64,000 nucleotides of DNA from Gp6-AA40 sp963742105. GTDB lineage: Bacteria > Acidobacteriota > Vicinamibacteria > Vicinamibacterales > UBA2999. The position numbers and the translations under genes are program-made. Under the pieces are notes generated by a model. It did no database searches. It was not told the DNA's origin and was given only the letters and a program-made list of their open reading frames with translations. Location: assembly GCA_963742105.1 (NCBI GenBank), contig CAVUKN010000001.1, positions 62,001 to 126,000 of the forward strand. The letters are read 5' to 3'. Below, one piece after another: positions 17,439 through 27,384 of the stretch (position 1 is its first letter; every line of letters starts with the position of its first letter).

Positions 17439-17897
17439 CGGTGGGCTCCGGCGAAGCGGCCTCGATGGCGAGCACCTTGTTCAACCGGCGGCGATGGCGT
17501 TCTTCGCCGGAGAACGACGCCGACAGGAACGCCTCGACGAGCTCCTGCGCGAGCGCGGGGCCAATGACGCGCGCGCCGATGCACAGCACGTTCATGTCGT
17601 CGTGCTCGACGGCCTGATGTGCCGTGTAGGTGTCGTGGCAGACGGCGGCGCGGATGCCAGGAAACTTGTTGGCCGCGATCGACACGCCGGCGCCGCTGCC
17701 GCAGACGATGATGCCGCGGTCCGCTTCGCCGCGATCGCAGGGCGCCGGCCGACGGCTTCGGCTGAGTCGGGGTAGTCGACCGGGGCCGCCGAATTCGTCC
17801 CGAGGTCGATGACGTCATGCCCTTCTCCGGCCAGACGCGCCACGAGTTCGTCTTTCAGTTGATAGCCGGCGTGGTCGGCTGCGAGTGCGATTCTCAT
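17425..17897 (-). CDS. rpiB: Ribose-5-phosphate isomerase B, frameshifted
   Basis: RpiB interconverts ribulose 5-phosphate and ribose 5-phosphate. Family signatures are MRIALAADHAGYQLK and IDLGTNSAAPVDYPD. After a break near 17720, SIAANKFPGIRAAVCHD carries the active-site Cys region, followed by HDDMNVLCIGARVIG. About 155 residues is the usual length. It is the first gene of a minus-strand run rpiB-pilT-gnd-zwf-pgl, so three further pentose-phosphate enzymes lie downstream. GTTATAAC 12 bases before the ATG could hold the -10 element. Confidence 0.9.
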
Positions 17898-17941
17898 GGA
17901 AAGTTGAAGGTTATAACCTGTCGCCCGTTTCCGTCATCCCC

Positions 17942-17947
17942 TATAAT
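17942..17947 (+). promoter_or_regulatory. Consensus -10 box placed for leaderless transcription
   Basis: TATAAT ends seven bases before the ATG at 17955, so the predicted transcription start would coincide with the start codon. No Shine-Dalgarno and no convincing -35 are seen. Confidence 0.45.
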
Positions 17948-17954
17948 GTGGCCC

Positions 17955-19256
17955 ATGCGACACACCGCTAAGTTCCTGGCGGCGGGGGCGTTCGCGCTCC
18001 TGCTGGCCACCGGCGCATCCTCGCACGTGGTGCGCGCCCAGGCGCCGCCGCAGCAACCGCCGGCACAGCCAAGTGCGGGTGCCGCAGTCGTTCCGCAGCA
18101 GCAGCCGACCTTCAGGGTCAGCGTCGATCTGGTCACGACCGACGCGATTCCGCGCGACTCGCGGACCCAGCAGTTCATCGCGGATCTCGAAGCCGGGCGA
18201 GTTCGAAATCTACGAAGACGGCGTCAAGCAGAACATCGTGTCGATGGAACTGATCCACGGTGGACGCGCCTACAGCGCGCAGGCGCCGCCGCCGGCGCCC
18301 GCTGCAGGAGGGAATCATCCTGCCGCGCAGCCGGCCGACCAACGATGCCGCCGGCCGCGTCTTCCTCGTCTTCATCGACGACCTGCACCTGGACTTCAAC
18401 CAGACGCCGCGGCTGCGGACGCTGTTGAAGGACATGCTCAAGAATCTGATTCACGACGGCGACATGTTCGGCGTCGTCTCGACCGGGACGTCGTCGATCG
18501 AGCAGCAGCTGACCTACGACCGGCAGATTCTGGAGTCGATCTCGAACAAGGTCAGCGGCGGCGGCCTCAAGCCGTCGGAGATCATCAACACCTCGAACGG
18601 CGTCGGGCCTGGCAGCGAGCTCCGGCATCGCGCGCACGTGGCGTTCTCGACCGCGTACGACCTGGTGAACAACCTGCAGAAGATCAACAACCGGCGCAAG
18701 GCGGTCATCTACATCAGCAGCGGTTACGACTTCAATCCGTTCGAGAAGTCGCGGCTGGAGCATCAGGCGGAAATCATGCAGGCGCAGACGCTCCGATCTG
18801 GAGAACGATCCGTTCTTCATGCAGGAGCGCAGCACCAACGCGCTCGGCGAGTCCGACCTGATTCGCGAAGAAGTCGAGCTGACGCGCGCCGCCAACCGCG
18901 CCAACGCCAGCTTCTACACGATCGACCCGCGCGGTCTCGTCGCCGGCCAGGACATGTCGGACGAGGTCAACAACCAGGACTTCCAGGAGTACTTGCGCGA
19001 GACGCAGGACAGCCTGCGCGTGCTGGCCGAGAACACCGGCGGCTTCGCGATCGTCAACCAGAACGACTTGAACAAGGGACTGAAGCGGATCGACGCCGAG
19101 ACGAGCGACTACTACATCCTCGGCTACTACTCGAGCAATCCCGACCCGCTGCGCCGCACGCGCCAGCTCGAGGTCAAGGTGACGCGTCCGAACATCGACG
19201 TGAAGCACCGGACGTCGTACACCTTCCGCCAGGTGTCGGCTCCCTCCTCGAAGTAG
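17955..19256 (+). CDS. Secreted VWFA-related protein of the acidobacterial type, frameshifted
   Basis: The protein belongs to the VWFA-related group common in Acidobacteria. It starts with a signal peptide (MRHTAKFLAAGAFALLL, ending near VRAQ) and a Pro/Gln-rich linker. FRVSVDLV then leads to EFEIYEDGVKQNIVSMEL, the usual N-terminal beta domain. The von Willebrand A-like domain contains VFLVFIDDLHLDFNQ in place of the DxSxS metal site, and KAVIYISSGYDFNP. The C-terminal part includes ASFYTIDPRGLV, LAENTGGFAI and YYILGYYSSN. Breaks lie near 18193, 18300 and 18797. Its function is unknown; it is presumably periplasmic or on the surface. Confidence 0.88.
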
Positions 19257-19332
19257 GGTCGCTTCAGCCCCGCCATACGCGTAGCGAAGCTTTAGCCCCG
19301 CCATTCCCGCGAGGCTGAAGCCTCGCCCTACA
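19253..19332. repeat. REP-like inverted repeat at the VWFA / LysR junction
   Basis: Gtagggtcgcttcagcc is answered by gaggctgaagcctcgccctac, with gccccgcca repeated between. It forms a compact hairpin across the convergent gene ends; the lysR stop codon lies inside it. Confidence 0.7.
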
Positions 19333-20248
19333 ACGCCGCCGGCCGCATCGCGGCGTCGAGCTTCGGCCGCACGCTGTCGAATACGCGGATCACCTCTGAC
19401 ACCGTCCGCGGCAGCCGGCTCATTTTCGGGATAGAGCCATCCCGTCTGCCGCTTCAGCGGGTGTCCGGCAATGCGGCTGCAGAACAACTGCTTCGTCCGG
19501 ACATCGGCGGCCGCCGCCTGCCACGGGAATGATGCTGATGCCCAAGTCCGTGACGCACCATCGCCTTGATGATCTCGACGTTCTCCGTCTCCATCACGAT
19601 CTCGGGCTTGATGCGCTCCTGCGCGAAGAACTCCTCGACCAGCTTCCGGGTGATCGATCCGGTCTCGAAGACGATGAAGTGCTGACGGCTGAGATCGGCC
19701 GGGGTGATCGTCTTCTTCTTGGCGAGCGGGTGCGTCGGGTAGGTCACCAGCAGCAGTTCTTCCTCGAGCACCGGGACCGACACGAGGTCCGCCGCGTCGA
19801 CCGGCAGGGTGATCAGGCCGAGATCGCCGGCGCCGGATCGCAGCATCGCGATCGACCGTTCGGCGGTGCCGACGGTGATCTTCAGGTCCAGGTGCGGATG
19901 CACGCGTCGCATCTCCGCCAGCAGCGCCGGGAAGACGTACAGGCAGACGGTCATGCCGCCCACCAGCCTCATCGCGCCGTTCAGCGACTCCTGCTTGTCG
20001 CTGATGGCGGAGACGGTGTCCTGCAGGTCCTGAAATACACGGTGACTGAGCTGGAGCAGCGACTCGCCGGCCGGCGTGATGCGGATGCGACGGCCGATGC
20101 GGTGGAATACCGGCTCGCCGAGCTCGTCCTCGAGGAGCAGGATCTGGCGGCTGATCGCGGACTGCGAGACGTGCAGCTTGGCGCCGGCGGCGGTGAACGA
20201 TCCGGTGTCGGCGATGGCGCGGATGATCTCGAGCTGGCGGAGATCCAT
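19328..20248 (-). CDS. LysR-family transcriptional regulator, frameshifted at the C terminus
   Basis: This is a LysR-type regulator of about 306 residues. The winged helix-turn-helix is MDLRQLEIIRAIADTGSFTA with the recognition helix in VSQSAISRQILLLEDEL. The co-inducer-binding domain follows (MRLVGGMTVCLYVFPALL, LDLKITVGTAERS). A break near 19540 shifts the frame into ISIIPWQAAAADVRTKQLFC, and a second near 19428 leads to VIRVFDSVRPKLDAAMRPAAL. Its target cannot be read from context: the adjacent genes are a DNA methyltransferase and the VWFA gene. Confidence 0.88.
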
Positions 20249-20256
20249 GCGCCTAG

Positions 20257-20262
20257 CTTATA
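20257..20262 (-). promoter_or_regulatory. TATAAG -10-like element eight bases before the lysR start
   Basis: On the minus strand TATAAG is followed by ctaggcgc and then the ATG, with no Shine-Dalgarno. The spacing matches that at 17942 and 35567. Confidence 0.35.
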
Positions 20263-20329
20263 TGCTCGCCACGCATCGATCTAGGCGAAACGATGCCGGG
20301 CCAGGATATACGAGGCGTTGCTCTCGCTG

Positions 20330-21236
20330 TCAGATGTTGGGGATTGGGAGTTGCGCGTTGAGCGCCGCTCTCGTGCGTTCGACCGCCTCGCGCAGGTAGT
20401 CTTCGTCCATCTCGATGCCGACGAAGCTGACCTGCAGCTGCGCGCAGGCGACGGCGGTCGACCCGAGGCCCATGAACGGATCGGCAACGAGCGTGCAGGC
20501 GGTCGAGGCCGTGCAGCCGCAGGCACATCTCCGGCAGCTTCGGCGGGAACGTGGCCGGATGCGGTCGATCCTTCTCGCGGTTCTGGATCGTCTCGTAGGG
20601 AATGAACCAGGTGTTGCCGCGGCACCGCACGCCGGACGCCGCGGTGCGCCAGCGCCCGACGTTCGACTGATCCTGGTACTTCACGCCGACCGCCTGGCGA
20701 TCGAGCGGCGTGTGCGCGTCGGGCGTGAAGTGGAAGAGGAACTCGTGGCAGTCGTGCAGGAAGCGCCGGCTGTTGATCGGCTTGTAGTGCCCGACCGCCA
20801 GATCGTCGGCCAGGCCCGCCCGGGTGCCGGCCAGCGCCTTTTCGATGGCGATCGACTTCACCCAGTGAATCGTGTTCTGCAGCGCCAGCTCGCTTCGCGC
20901 CGCCTGCGCCACGTCCATCGCGATCCAGGGGTCGGTCGGCTTGGCGCCGACGTTCAGGAACAGCGACCCGTGCTCGCTCAGCGCGCCGGCGGCTTCATGC
21001 ACCCACCGTCGCGTCCAGGCGAGGTAGTCCTCGCGCGGCATGGTGTCGTCGTAGCTGCGGTAACGGATCCCGAGGTTGTAGGGAGGGGACGTGACGATCG
21101 CGCTGAGGCTGTGCCGGGGCAGCGCTGCCAGGATCGTCGACGCAGTCGCCGAGGTAGAAGCGGAACGTCGCCGGACCCGACGCGAATTGAGTATGCGGTT
21201 TTGGGAAACAGGCACAACGGAGGGTGATTGCACCAA
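20330..21236 (-). CDS. DNA methyltransferase (N4-cytosine/N6-adenine type, SPPY motif), frameshifted
   Basis: This is a site-specific amino-methyltransferase of the beta-like order. The catalytic motif IV TSPPYNLGIRYRSYDD comes first, then a long target-recognition stretch (GRWRTAASGVRC, NTWFIPYETI). After a break near 20505 it has the SAM-binding motif VADPFMGLGSTAVACAQ and VGIEMDEDYLREAVERT. An upstream FRFYLGDCVDD in another frame indicates a further break near 21135 and makes the exact start unclear. The last residues QLPIPNI are encoded by the caactcccaac word repeat. No restriction endonuclease is adjacent, so it may be an orphan methylase. Confidence 0.83.
20333..20362. repeat. caactcccaac-family repeat overlapping the methyltransferase 3' end
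   Basis: Gatgttggggattgggagttg (minus strand caactcccaatccccaacatc) encodes the last seven residues and the stop of the methyltransferase. The nearly identical words occur at 6987-7011. Confidence 0.6.
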
Positions 21237-21271
21237 GTCAGAACGTGGAAAGTCAAAAGCTCGAAGTCGGG

Positions 21272-21505
21272 TCAGAAACTTCTGACTGTCTCGACCTCGC
21301 TTAGGACGCCTTTGCGGACGATCAGCGTAGCGGCGGAAGCGAGGCGATCAGCGGACACCGTGTGATTGCGGCGATGGCCCTGGGCGTCACACTGTGTGCC
21401 TTTCTCCTCGACGTACGTGAGCTCACGGCTCGTCGCCAGCTCGCGGTACCGTCCGATCACGCAGCCGCAGGCCAGCGTTCGAAACCCAAGGAGCCGCACG
21501 TTCAT
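21272..21505 (-). CDS. Small protein of unknown function with a CGC motif
   Basis: This is a 77-residue protein from the ATG at 21505, preceded at nine bases by GGAGGG, which supports translation. It begins MNVRLLGFRTLACGCVIGRY. It contains a hydrophilic TSRELTYVEEKGTQC and HRRNHTVSADRL, and ends EVETVRSF. Three cysteines and a histidine cluster could bind metal, but no family is recognised. It lies alone between the methyltransferase and a small membrane protein on the same strand. Confidence 0.55.
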   Translation of the reverse strand: MNVRLLGFRTLACGCVIGRYRELATSRELTYVEEKGTQCDAQGHRRNHTVSADRLASAATLIVRKGVLSEVETVRSF

Positions 21506-21641
21506 GGTTCCTACCCTCCGCTCGCAAAACAGCAAAGGGTGTACCGATGAGTTCGGCACGCACAATCGAACGCTTTTGCGCGGATCTGCGCACCTGCCGA
21601 GGACATCGCGTGCTGCGTTCCAGCACGCGGTTGGATCGCAT

Positions 21642-22179
21642 TCAACGTGTTGGAGTCTGCGTCTTGATCGCGCGGTAGCTTTCGAGTTCGACCGCGCGCT
21701 GGCGCGCGGCCGCTCCGCGGGCGCGGACGACGCGGACGATGAAGGCGAAGTGGAGCGGGAGCAGGACGGCGAGTTCGGGGCGCGTGGGTCCCGGCGTGAA
21801 CGCCGGAATCAGGTTGGCGAGCGTGGCGGAGATGAACACGACGCTGAAGAGCGGGTCGATACCGCCGCCGGGCAGCGCCGGTCCGACGGCCATCGCCGTG
21901 GTCTCCCAGCGCGGCGCGTCCGGCGCGTCCTCGTAATAGACCTGCAGGTAGCGGCCGATACGTTCGCGCGCCGACGTGCAGCGCATGAATCGCCTCGAAC
22001 CCGCCGACAAGAACAGCGAGCGGGAAGAGCACGGCGACCGGTAGGTCGCCGAAAAGCAGGAGGAGAACGGCCACCAGTGCCCATCCCAGCAGCGTTACCG
22101 GCAGCAGGGCCATGCGCACGGTTCCCCGCAGAGCGATGGTCCCGCGCAGGGACGTGAACTCGGACTCGGTCAGACTCAT
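21642..22179 (-). CDS. Small integral membrane protein of unknown function, frameshifted
   Basis: Reading across one break near 21975 gives a protein of about 178 residues. It starts MSLTESEFTSLRGTIALRGT and has two hydrophobic helices near residues 22-60 (LLPVTLLGWALVAVLLLLFG, VLFPLAVLVGGFEAI). A soluble loop ERIGRYLQVYYEDAPDAPRW follows, and then two more hydrophobic stretches (FSVVFISATLANLIPAF, LAVLLPLHFAFIVRVV). The charged tail ends KTQTPTR. No known family is recognised. Confidence 0.6.
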
Positions 22180-22251
22180 CGCCGTGGCACCTGTTTTGGA
22201 ATGGTCGAGCCCGTGATCGCGCCGGGGTGACGCGAAAGTGTACATCAGCCC

Positions 22252-22279
22252 TTGCAACCTACAGGGTGTTTGCTACAAT
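22252..22279 (+). promoter_or_regulatory. Promoter upstream of the D,D-carboxypeptidase gene
   Basis: TTGCAA at 22252 and TACAAT at 22274 are separated by 16 bases. This gives a 5' leader of roughly 35-40 bases before the GTG at 22322. Confidence 0.55.
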
Positions 22280-22321
22280 GCCGACACATCTCGTAACAAG
22301 CTGTCTCGCAAAGGGTTGCCT

Positions 22322-23406
22322 GTGAATCAGACCTCTAGGCTGTTCAGGACCGTCCGACTGATCTGTCTGTTTGCGGCCGTCGCGACGTTCGGTATGCCTG
22401 CCGAGTCGTTGGCTGCGGGCAAGACCCGCTCTACGTCTGCCCGCTCGACCACCACAGCCAAGAAGCTCGACCCTTTCAAAGAAGCCGGCTACCTCGACGG
22501 CGCGAAGCCGAAGCGCGGCTGCGGCGCGGGCGAAGGCTGTTCAGCTCGCGCGTCAAGCCCGGGAAGTCGCCGAACCGCGGTTCAAGCTGGATGATACCGG
22601 CGCGCTGGTGCCGGACATTCGGGCCGAAGCCGCCATCATCTACAACCCGGAAAACGGCAAGGTCCTCTGGGAGAAAACTCTCAGAACCAGCGGTCGATCG
22701 CGAGCATCACCAAGGTCATGACCGCGGTGGTGTTCCTCGAGAACAATCCCGACTTGACCGAGACGGTGGTGGTCACGCCGGTGGACGTACGCGCCGCCTC
22801 CACGACCTACCTGCGCGCTGGCTACGTGCTGACCAAGAACGACGTGCTGCACCTGATGCTGATTGCCTCGGACAACGCCGCCGCCCGCGTGCTCGCGCGC
22901 GTGTCGCCGTATGGCAGCGAGGCCTTCGTGCGCCGCATGACCGAGAAGGCGCGTGAACTGGGTCTCGACCAACACCATCGTACGCCGATCCGTCAGGTCT
23001 GCTGTCCGACAACGTCTCGTCCGCCTACGACATGGCCAAGCTGATCACCTACGTTTCCGGTGACGAACGCATTGCCAGCATCATGCGCAAGCAATATCAC
23101 TCGGTGGCGGTCGGCCGTCAGACGATCCAGGTGCACAGCACCAACCGCCTCGTGATGCAGGGTGATGTCGACGTGCAGGCGGGAAAGACCGGCTTCATCA
23201 GCAAGGCTGGTTACTGCCTGGCCACGCTCCTGCGCCTGCCGCAGGGCGGTCCGGAGGTCGCAGTGGTGGTCCTCGGCGCGAAGTCGAACGCCGGCCGATT
23301 CATGGAGACGCGCCACCTGTTCGACTGGCTGTCGTCCAAGGCGTCCGAGATGTTCGGGGCGACCGCTCCGGCAGGCGCGACAGCCGCCGCGCCGGCGTCA
23401 AACTAA
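22322..23406 (+). CDS. dacA: D-alanyl-D-alanine carboxypeptidase, peptidase family S11, frameshifted
   Basis: This penicillin-binding protein would trim or hydrolyse peptidoglycan pentapeptides in the periplasm. A signal peptide (LICLFAAVATFGMPAESLA) precedes a basic Ser/Thr/Lys-rich linker. The three catalytic motifs are present: SITK (SxxK) in SIASITKVMTA, SDN in LIASDNAAARVLA, and KTG in VQAGKTGFISKAGYC. Frame breaks near 22515, 22680 and 22975 interrupt it. The GTG at 22322 follows a plausible promoter. The C terminus is Ala/Pro-rich and ends in APASN. It converges on an FdhE-like gene over a gaattcagaattc repeat. Confidence 0.87.
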
Positions 23407-23592
23407 ATCAGAATTCAGAATTCAGAATTCAGAATTCAGACCGAATTCAGAATTCAAACCCGCGTGGTTTGCCGGCGAGGGGTGAATGGCGATGGCCTTC
23501 ACCCCTTCGCTACGTACGGGCAACTGGGTTGCTGTAGTTGAATTTTGCAATTCGAATTCTGCACTTCTGAATTCTGCATTCTGAATTCAGAA
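23405..23592. repeat. gaattcagaattc word repeat at the dacA / fdhE junction
   Basis: Six copies of the cagaattcagaattc word run from 23408 to 23455. After a unique segment (ggtttgccggcgaggggtg) the words return as aattcgaattctgcac and ttctgaattctgcattctg to 23592. Ecological or regulatory meaning is unknown; folding would join the two blocks. Confidence 0.85.
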
Positions 23593-23597
23593 TGCCC

Positions 23598-24496
23598 CTA
23601 GCTCGTATATCCCCGCTGCATCGCCGCCGCGTCGAGCGGCAGCGTCGCGACGCGCGTCGACGACCGGCATCACCGGACGGGCGGCGCGTCGCGCGTCGAA
23701 CGCCTTGAGGAAGCGGTGGCAGACGTCGCAGGCGTAGACGCGATAGTCGGCGTCGCCGAGGCGGGCAGCGAATGACGTGATGCGCGTAGCGATCGCTGTT
23801 CGCGCAGAACGGGCAGGTCAGCGGCTCGAACTTCCAGCGCAGCGCGCAGCGACCGCAGATCAGGTGTCGTTCCGCCGCCGGGGTGATCACCGCGAAATCG
23901 GGAGCGCCGCCGCAGAGCGCGCAGTGCGGGTGGGTCCACAGCGCGAGATCGGGGCGCTGCTGCAGCACCTCGGCACAGCGCGACAGAAACGGCCGCATCG
24001 CGAGGCCGAGCACCTCCGACATCGCGTCGCTGTATCCGCGGGGACGTCCGGCGGGACGACGTGGCCGAGTGCTGCCGGTGCGACCGCGCTGCGTTCGGCG
24101 GTGCTGCGATACCACTCGCCGACCACCGCCAGCAGTTTCATGTCGCGGCCGATCGCCTGCACCTTCTGGTAATCGATATCGTCGAGCGCTCCGAAGCGTC
24201 TCAGGACGTCTGCCGTCTGCCGCACCATCAGTCGCAGATCGCTCAACTCGAGCGGGATGGCGTCGAAGGGGAGCAGCGGGACGCCCCTCGGCCTGATGCC
24301 GCGCGATGGTTTCGGCACTCAAGTCGAGCGAGGGCAGCGGCACGCGGCCCTGGATCCGACGCTGCAGTTCCAGCAGCTCCAGGTGCATGTCCACGGCTTC
24401 AGCGAGTTCGGGCTGTCGTTCGCGGATGGCTCGCAGTTCGATGGTTTCACGCGATTCGGAGCGCGGCCGTGGAGCCGGCCGTCCTGGGTCAGACAC
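23598..24496 (-). CDS. fdhE: FdhE-like formate dehydrogenase accessory protein, frameshifted
   Basis: FdhE proteins are rubredoxin-like iron-binding factors needed to activate formate dehydrogenase. The N-terminal helical half reads IELRAIRERQPELAEAVDMH and later DYQKVQAIGRDMKLLAVVGEW. The metal-binding part has CALCGGAPDF, LICGRCALRW, LTCPFCANSD and YACDVCHRFLKAF, which are four CxxC pairs. Breaks lie near 24290, 24040 and 23780, among others. GTG 24496 is preferred because the ATG at 24529 would leave 17 bases to the divergent glgA. No formate dehydrogenase gene is in the window. Confidence 0.8.
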
Positions 24497-24546
24497 CTGC
24501 CGATCATAGCAATTCCGCTCAGCTGTCATTTGATAAGGTGGACGGG

Positions 24547-26001
24547 ATGCGGGTTCTGATGGTGGCGTCGGAGGCGGTGCCGTTTGCGAAGACGGGAGGC
24601 CTTGCCGACGTGCTCGGCGCGCTGCCGCGGGCGCTCGTTCGGCTCGGCCACGAGGTGGACGTCGTCATGCCGCGATACCGCGGCATCGAGGCGGAGCCGA
24701 TCGGCCGGATCACCGTGACCCTCGGAGGGATGGTCGTCGATGCCGCGATGTCTCGCCGCGACGCGCGAGGGCGTACGGACGATCTTCATCGACCACCCTG
24801 ACTACTTCGATCGCGATTATCTCTACGGTGCCTCAGGCCATGACTATCCCGACAATCCCGAGCGCTTCGCCTTCCTGACGCAGGCCGCGCTCACCTGGGC
24901 CTTCGAATCGGCCGTCCGCTACGACGTCGCGCATGCCCACGACTGGCAGACCGGTCTCCTGCCGGTGCAGCTCGACGCAGATGTTCCGGATGCGTCGCGC
25001 GTCCCGCCGCATCCCCTGCGTCTTCACCATTCACAACCTGGCGTATCAGGGCGTGTTCGACGCGAGCTGGCTGCCGCGGCTCGGACTGCCGTGGGACCTG
25101 ATGCACCTCGACGCGCATGGAGTACTGGAACCGCATCAGCTACCTGAAGGCCGGCAATCAATTTCAGCCGCCTGATTACGACCGTCAGTCCCACGCTATG
25201 CCGAGGAAATCCAGACGCCGGCACTTGGGTTCGGCTTCGACGGGATCCTGCGCGCCCGCCACGCGGACCTGGTCGGGATCCTGAATGGAATCGATTACGA
25301 TCAGTGGGATCCGGCGACGCGACCCGCACCTGCCGGAGCCCTTCGACGCCCGCAATCTGGAGGGCAAGGCCGCTGCGAAGCGGCTGGTGCTGGCGACCTA
25401 CGGGTTTCCCGATACGTCGGAACTGCGCGCCAGACCGCTGGTCGGTATGATTTCGCGGCTGGTCGATCAGAAGGGCTTCGACCTGCTGGCGGATCTGGCG
25501 GACGAGTTGCCGCGGCTCGGACGCGACGTTCGTGCGTGCTCGGGGACGGCGAGCGACGGTACGAGGATCTCTGGCTCGGCCTGGCGGCCCGGCACCCCGA
25601 CACGATCGGCGCTCGGATCGGATTCGATGAACCGCTGTCGCATCTGATCGAAGCGGGGGCTGATCTGTTCCTGATGCCGTCGCGCTTCGAGCCGTGCGGA
25701 CTGAACCAGATGTACAGCCTGCGCTACGGCACGGTCCCGCTGGTTCGGGCGACGGGCGGACTGTTCGACACGGTGCGCAATTTCGATCCCGCTGACGGGC
25801 GAGGGGACCGGGTTCACTTTCGACCAGTATTCGTCGCAGGCGCTGCTGAATACGCTGCGCTGGGCGCTGGACATCTACGCGGAGCGGGACGTCTGGCGGC
25901 GGATCCAGGTGGCCGGGATGAGCCAGGATTTTTCCTGGGACGCTTCGGCACGACAGTACGTCAAAGTGTATGAGCGGGCCACTCAGGGCGTGTGGGCGTA
26001 G
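24547..26001 (+). CDS. glgA: Glycogen synthase (ADP-glucose type, GT5), many frameshifts
   Basis: GlgA extends alpha-1,4-glucan from ADP-glucose. Family markers in order are VASEAVPFAKTGGLADVLGA (ADP-glucose lysine in KTGGLAD), AHAHDWQTGLLPV, FTIHNLAYQGVFD, YLKAG and VGILNGIDYDQWDP. Then come PLVGMISRLVDQKGFDLL and LMPSRFEPCGLNQMYSLRYG, the acidic catalytic loop. It ends TQGVWA at 25999. At least six frame changes occur (about 24755, 25000, 25120, 25180, 25315, 25525). About 485 residues is normal. No branching enzyme or ADP-glucose synthase is adjacent. Confidence 0.9.
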
Positions 26002-26007
26002 GACTAG

Positions 26008-26047
26008 ACGGAATCAGGATTCAGGATTCACGATTCAGGATTCAGGG
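26008..26047. repeat. ggattcaggattcac word repeat
   Basis: Four near copies of the word aggattca separate glgA from trxA on the same strand. It is a relative of the gaattcagaattc block at 23405. Confidence 0.7.
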
Positions 26048-26060
26048 AGACGAGAGGCAG

Positions 26061-26391
26061 ATGGCATCCGAGAATGTGAAGACGTTCACCGACAGCAATT
26101 TCGACGCAGGAAACGAAGAACGGCGTCGTGCTCGTGGACTTCTGGGCGGAATGGTGCGGGCCGTGCCGGCGGCTGGCGCCGACGGTGGACGCGCTGGCCA
26201 AGGACTACGAAGGACGCGTGACGGTCGGCAAGATGAACGTCGACGAGAACCCGGACATCCCGACCAGCCGGTTTCACGTCCGCGGCATTCCGACGCTGGT
26301 CGTGCTGAAGAACGGTGAGCTGGTCGATACGATCGTCGGCCTCGCGGGCAAGGAAGACATCAGCAGCATGCTCGACAAGCACCTCGCCTGA
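26061..26391 (+). CDS. trxA: Thioredoxin, one frameshift
   Basis: This is a small disulfide reductase of about 109 residues. After MASENVKTFTDSNFDA one extra G at 26109 shifts the frame. Removing it gives NGVVLVDFWAEWCGPCRRL, with the catalytic WCGPC, then GIPTLVVLKNGELVDTIVG with the cis-proline. It ends DKHLA and its stop overlaps the trxB start (TGATG), so thioredoxin and its reductase are made together. Confidence 0.95.
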
Positions 26392-27371
26392 TGCCCGCCG
26401 AAAAGGTCGTCATCATCGGATCCGGCCCGGCCGGATTGACGGCGGCGCTTTACGCGGCGCGCGCCAACCTGAAGCCGGTGCTCATCGAAGGGCTCGAGGC
26501 CGGTGGTCAGCTGATGCTGACCACGGCCGTCGAGAACTTTCCCGGGTTTCCCGACGGCATCATGGGACCGGACCTGATGGCCGACGATGCGCACGCAGGC
26601 CGAGCACTTCGGCACGCAGACGCTGCAGGGCGATGTCACCCGCGTCGATCTGCAGAAGCGTCCGTTCACGATTCAGCTCGCCGACGGCCGGCGCGTGATC
26701 GGCGGAGACGCTGATCATCGCGACCGGTGCGTCGGCGCGCTGGCTCGACATCGGGTCCGATCGCCGCCTGTCCGGTCATGGCGTGTCGACCTGTGCGACC
26801 TGTGACGGCTACTTCTTCCGCGGCAAGCCGATCGCGGTCGTCGGCGGCGGCGATTCCGCGATGGAAGAGGCGATCTATCTCACCCGCTTCGCGTCGAAGG
26901 TGACCGTCGATCCATCGCCGCGAGACGCTGCGCGCGTCGAAGATCATGCAGGACAAGGCGTTCGCCAATCCGAAGATCGAGTTCGTCTGGGATTCCGAGA
27001 TCGACCATGTCCACGATCGTCGAACGCGGGGAAGTCACCGGCGTCACGCTGCGCAACCTGAAGACCGGCGACAGCTGTCGGACCTGACCGTCGACGGCGT
27101 GTTCATCGCCATCGGCCACACGCCGAACACGAAGTTGTTCACGGGCCAGATCGATCTCGACGAGAACGGCTACGTCCTGACGCACTCAGGCACCAAGACC
27201 AACGTGCCGGGCGTGTTCGCCGCCGGCGACGTGCAGGACCATCACTACCGCCAGGCGATCACCGCGGCGGGCACCGGGTGCATGGCGGCGATCGATGCCG
27301 AGCGATACCTGGAGGGTCTCCCCGACGAGGACGAGGCGACCGACGACGTGTACGCGCTGCCGAGGGCCTGA
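26391..27371 (+). CDS. trxB: Thioredoxin reductase, five frameshifts
   Basis: TrxB passes electrons from NADPH through FAD to thioredoxin. The FAD site is VVIIGSGPAGLTAALYAAR. The redox-active pair is CATC in VSTCATCDGYFFRG, the NADPH site is AVVGGGDSAMEEAIYL, and the C-terminal FAD contact is GVFAAGDVQD. Breaks at about 26586, 26704, 26908, 27011 and 27076 are each repaired by removing one base (four of them G or C), giving for example VIHRRETLRASKIMQ. Full length is about 325 residues. It converges on mnmA. Confidence 0.94.
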
Positions 27372-27384
27372 AACGCCACACAAG

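Noticed and set aside
20330..21236. A restriction-modification system
   Set aside because: No endonuclease or specificity gene flanks the methyltransferase, so only an orphan methylase is supported.
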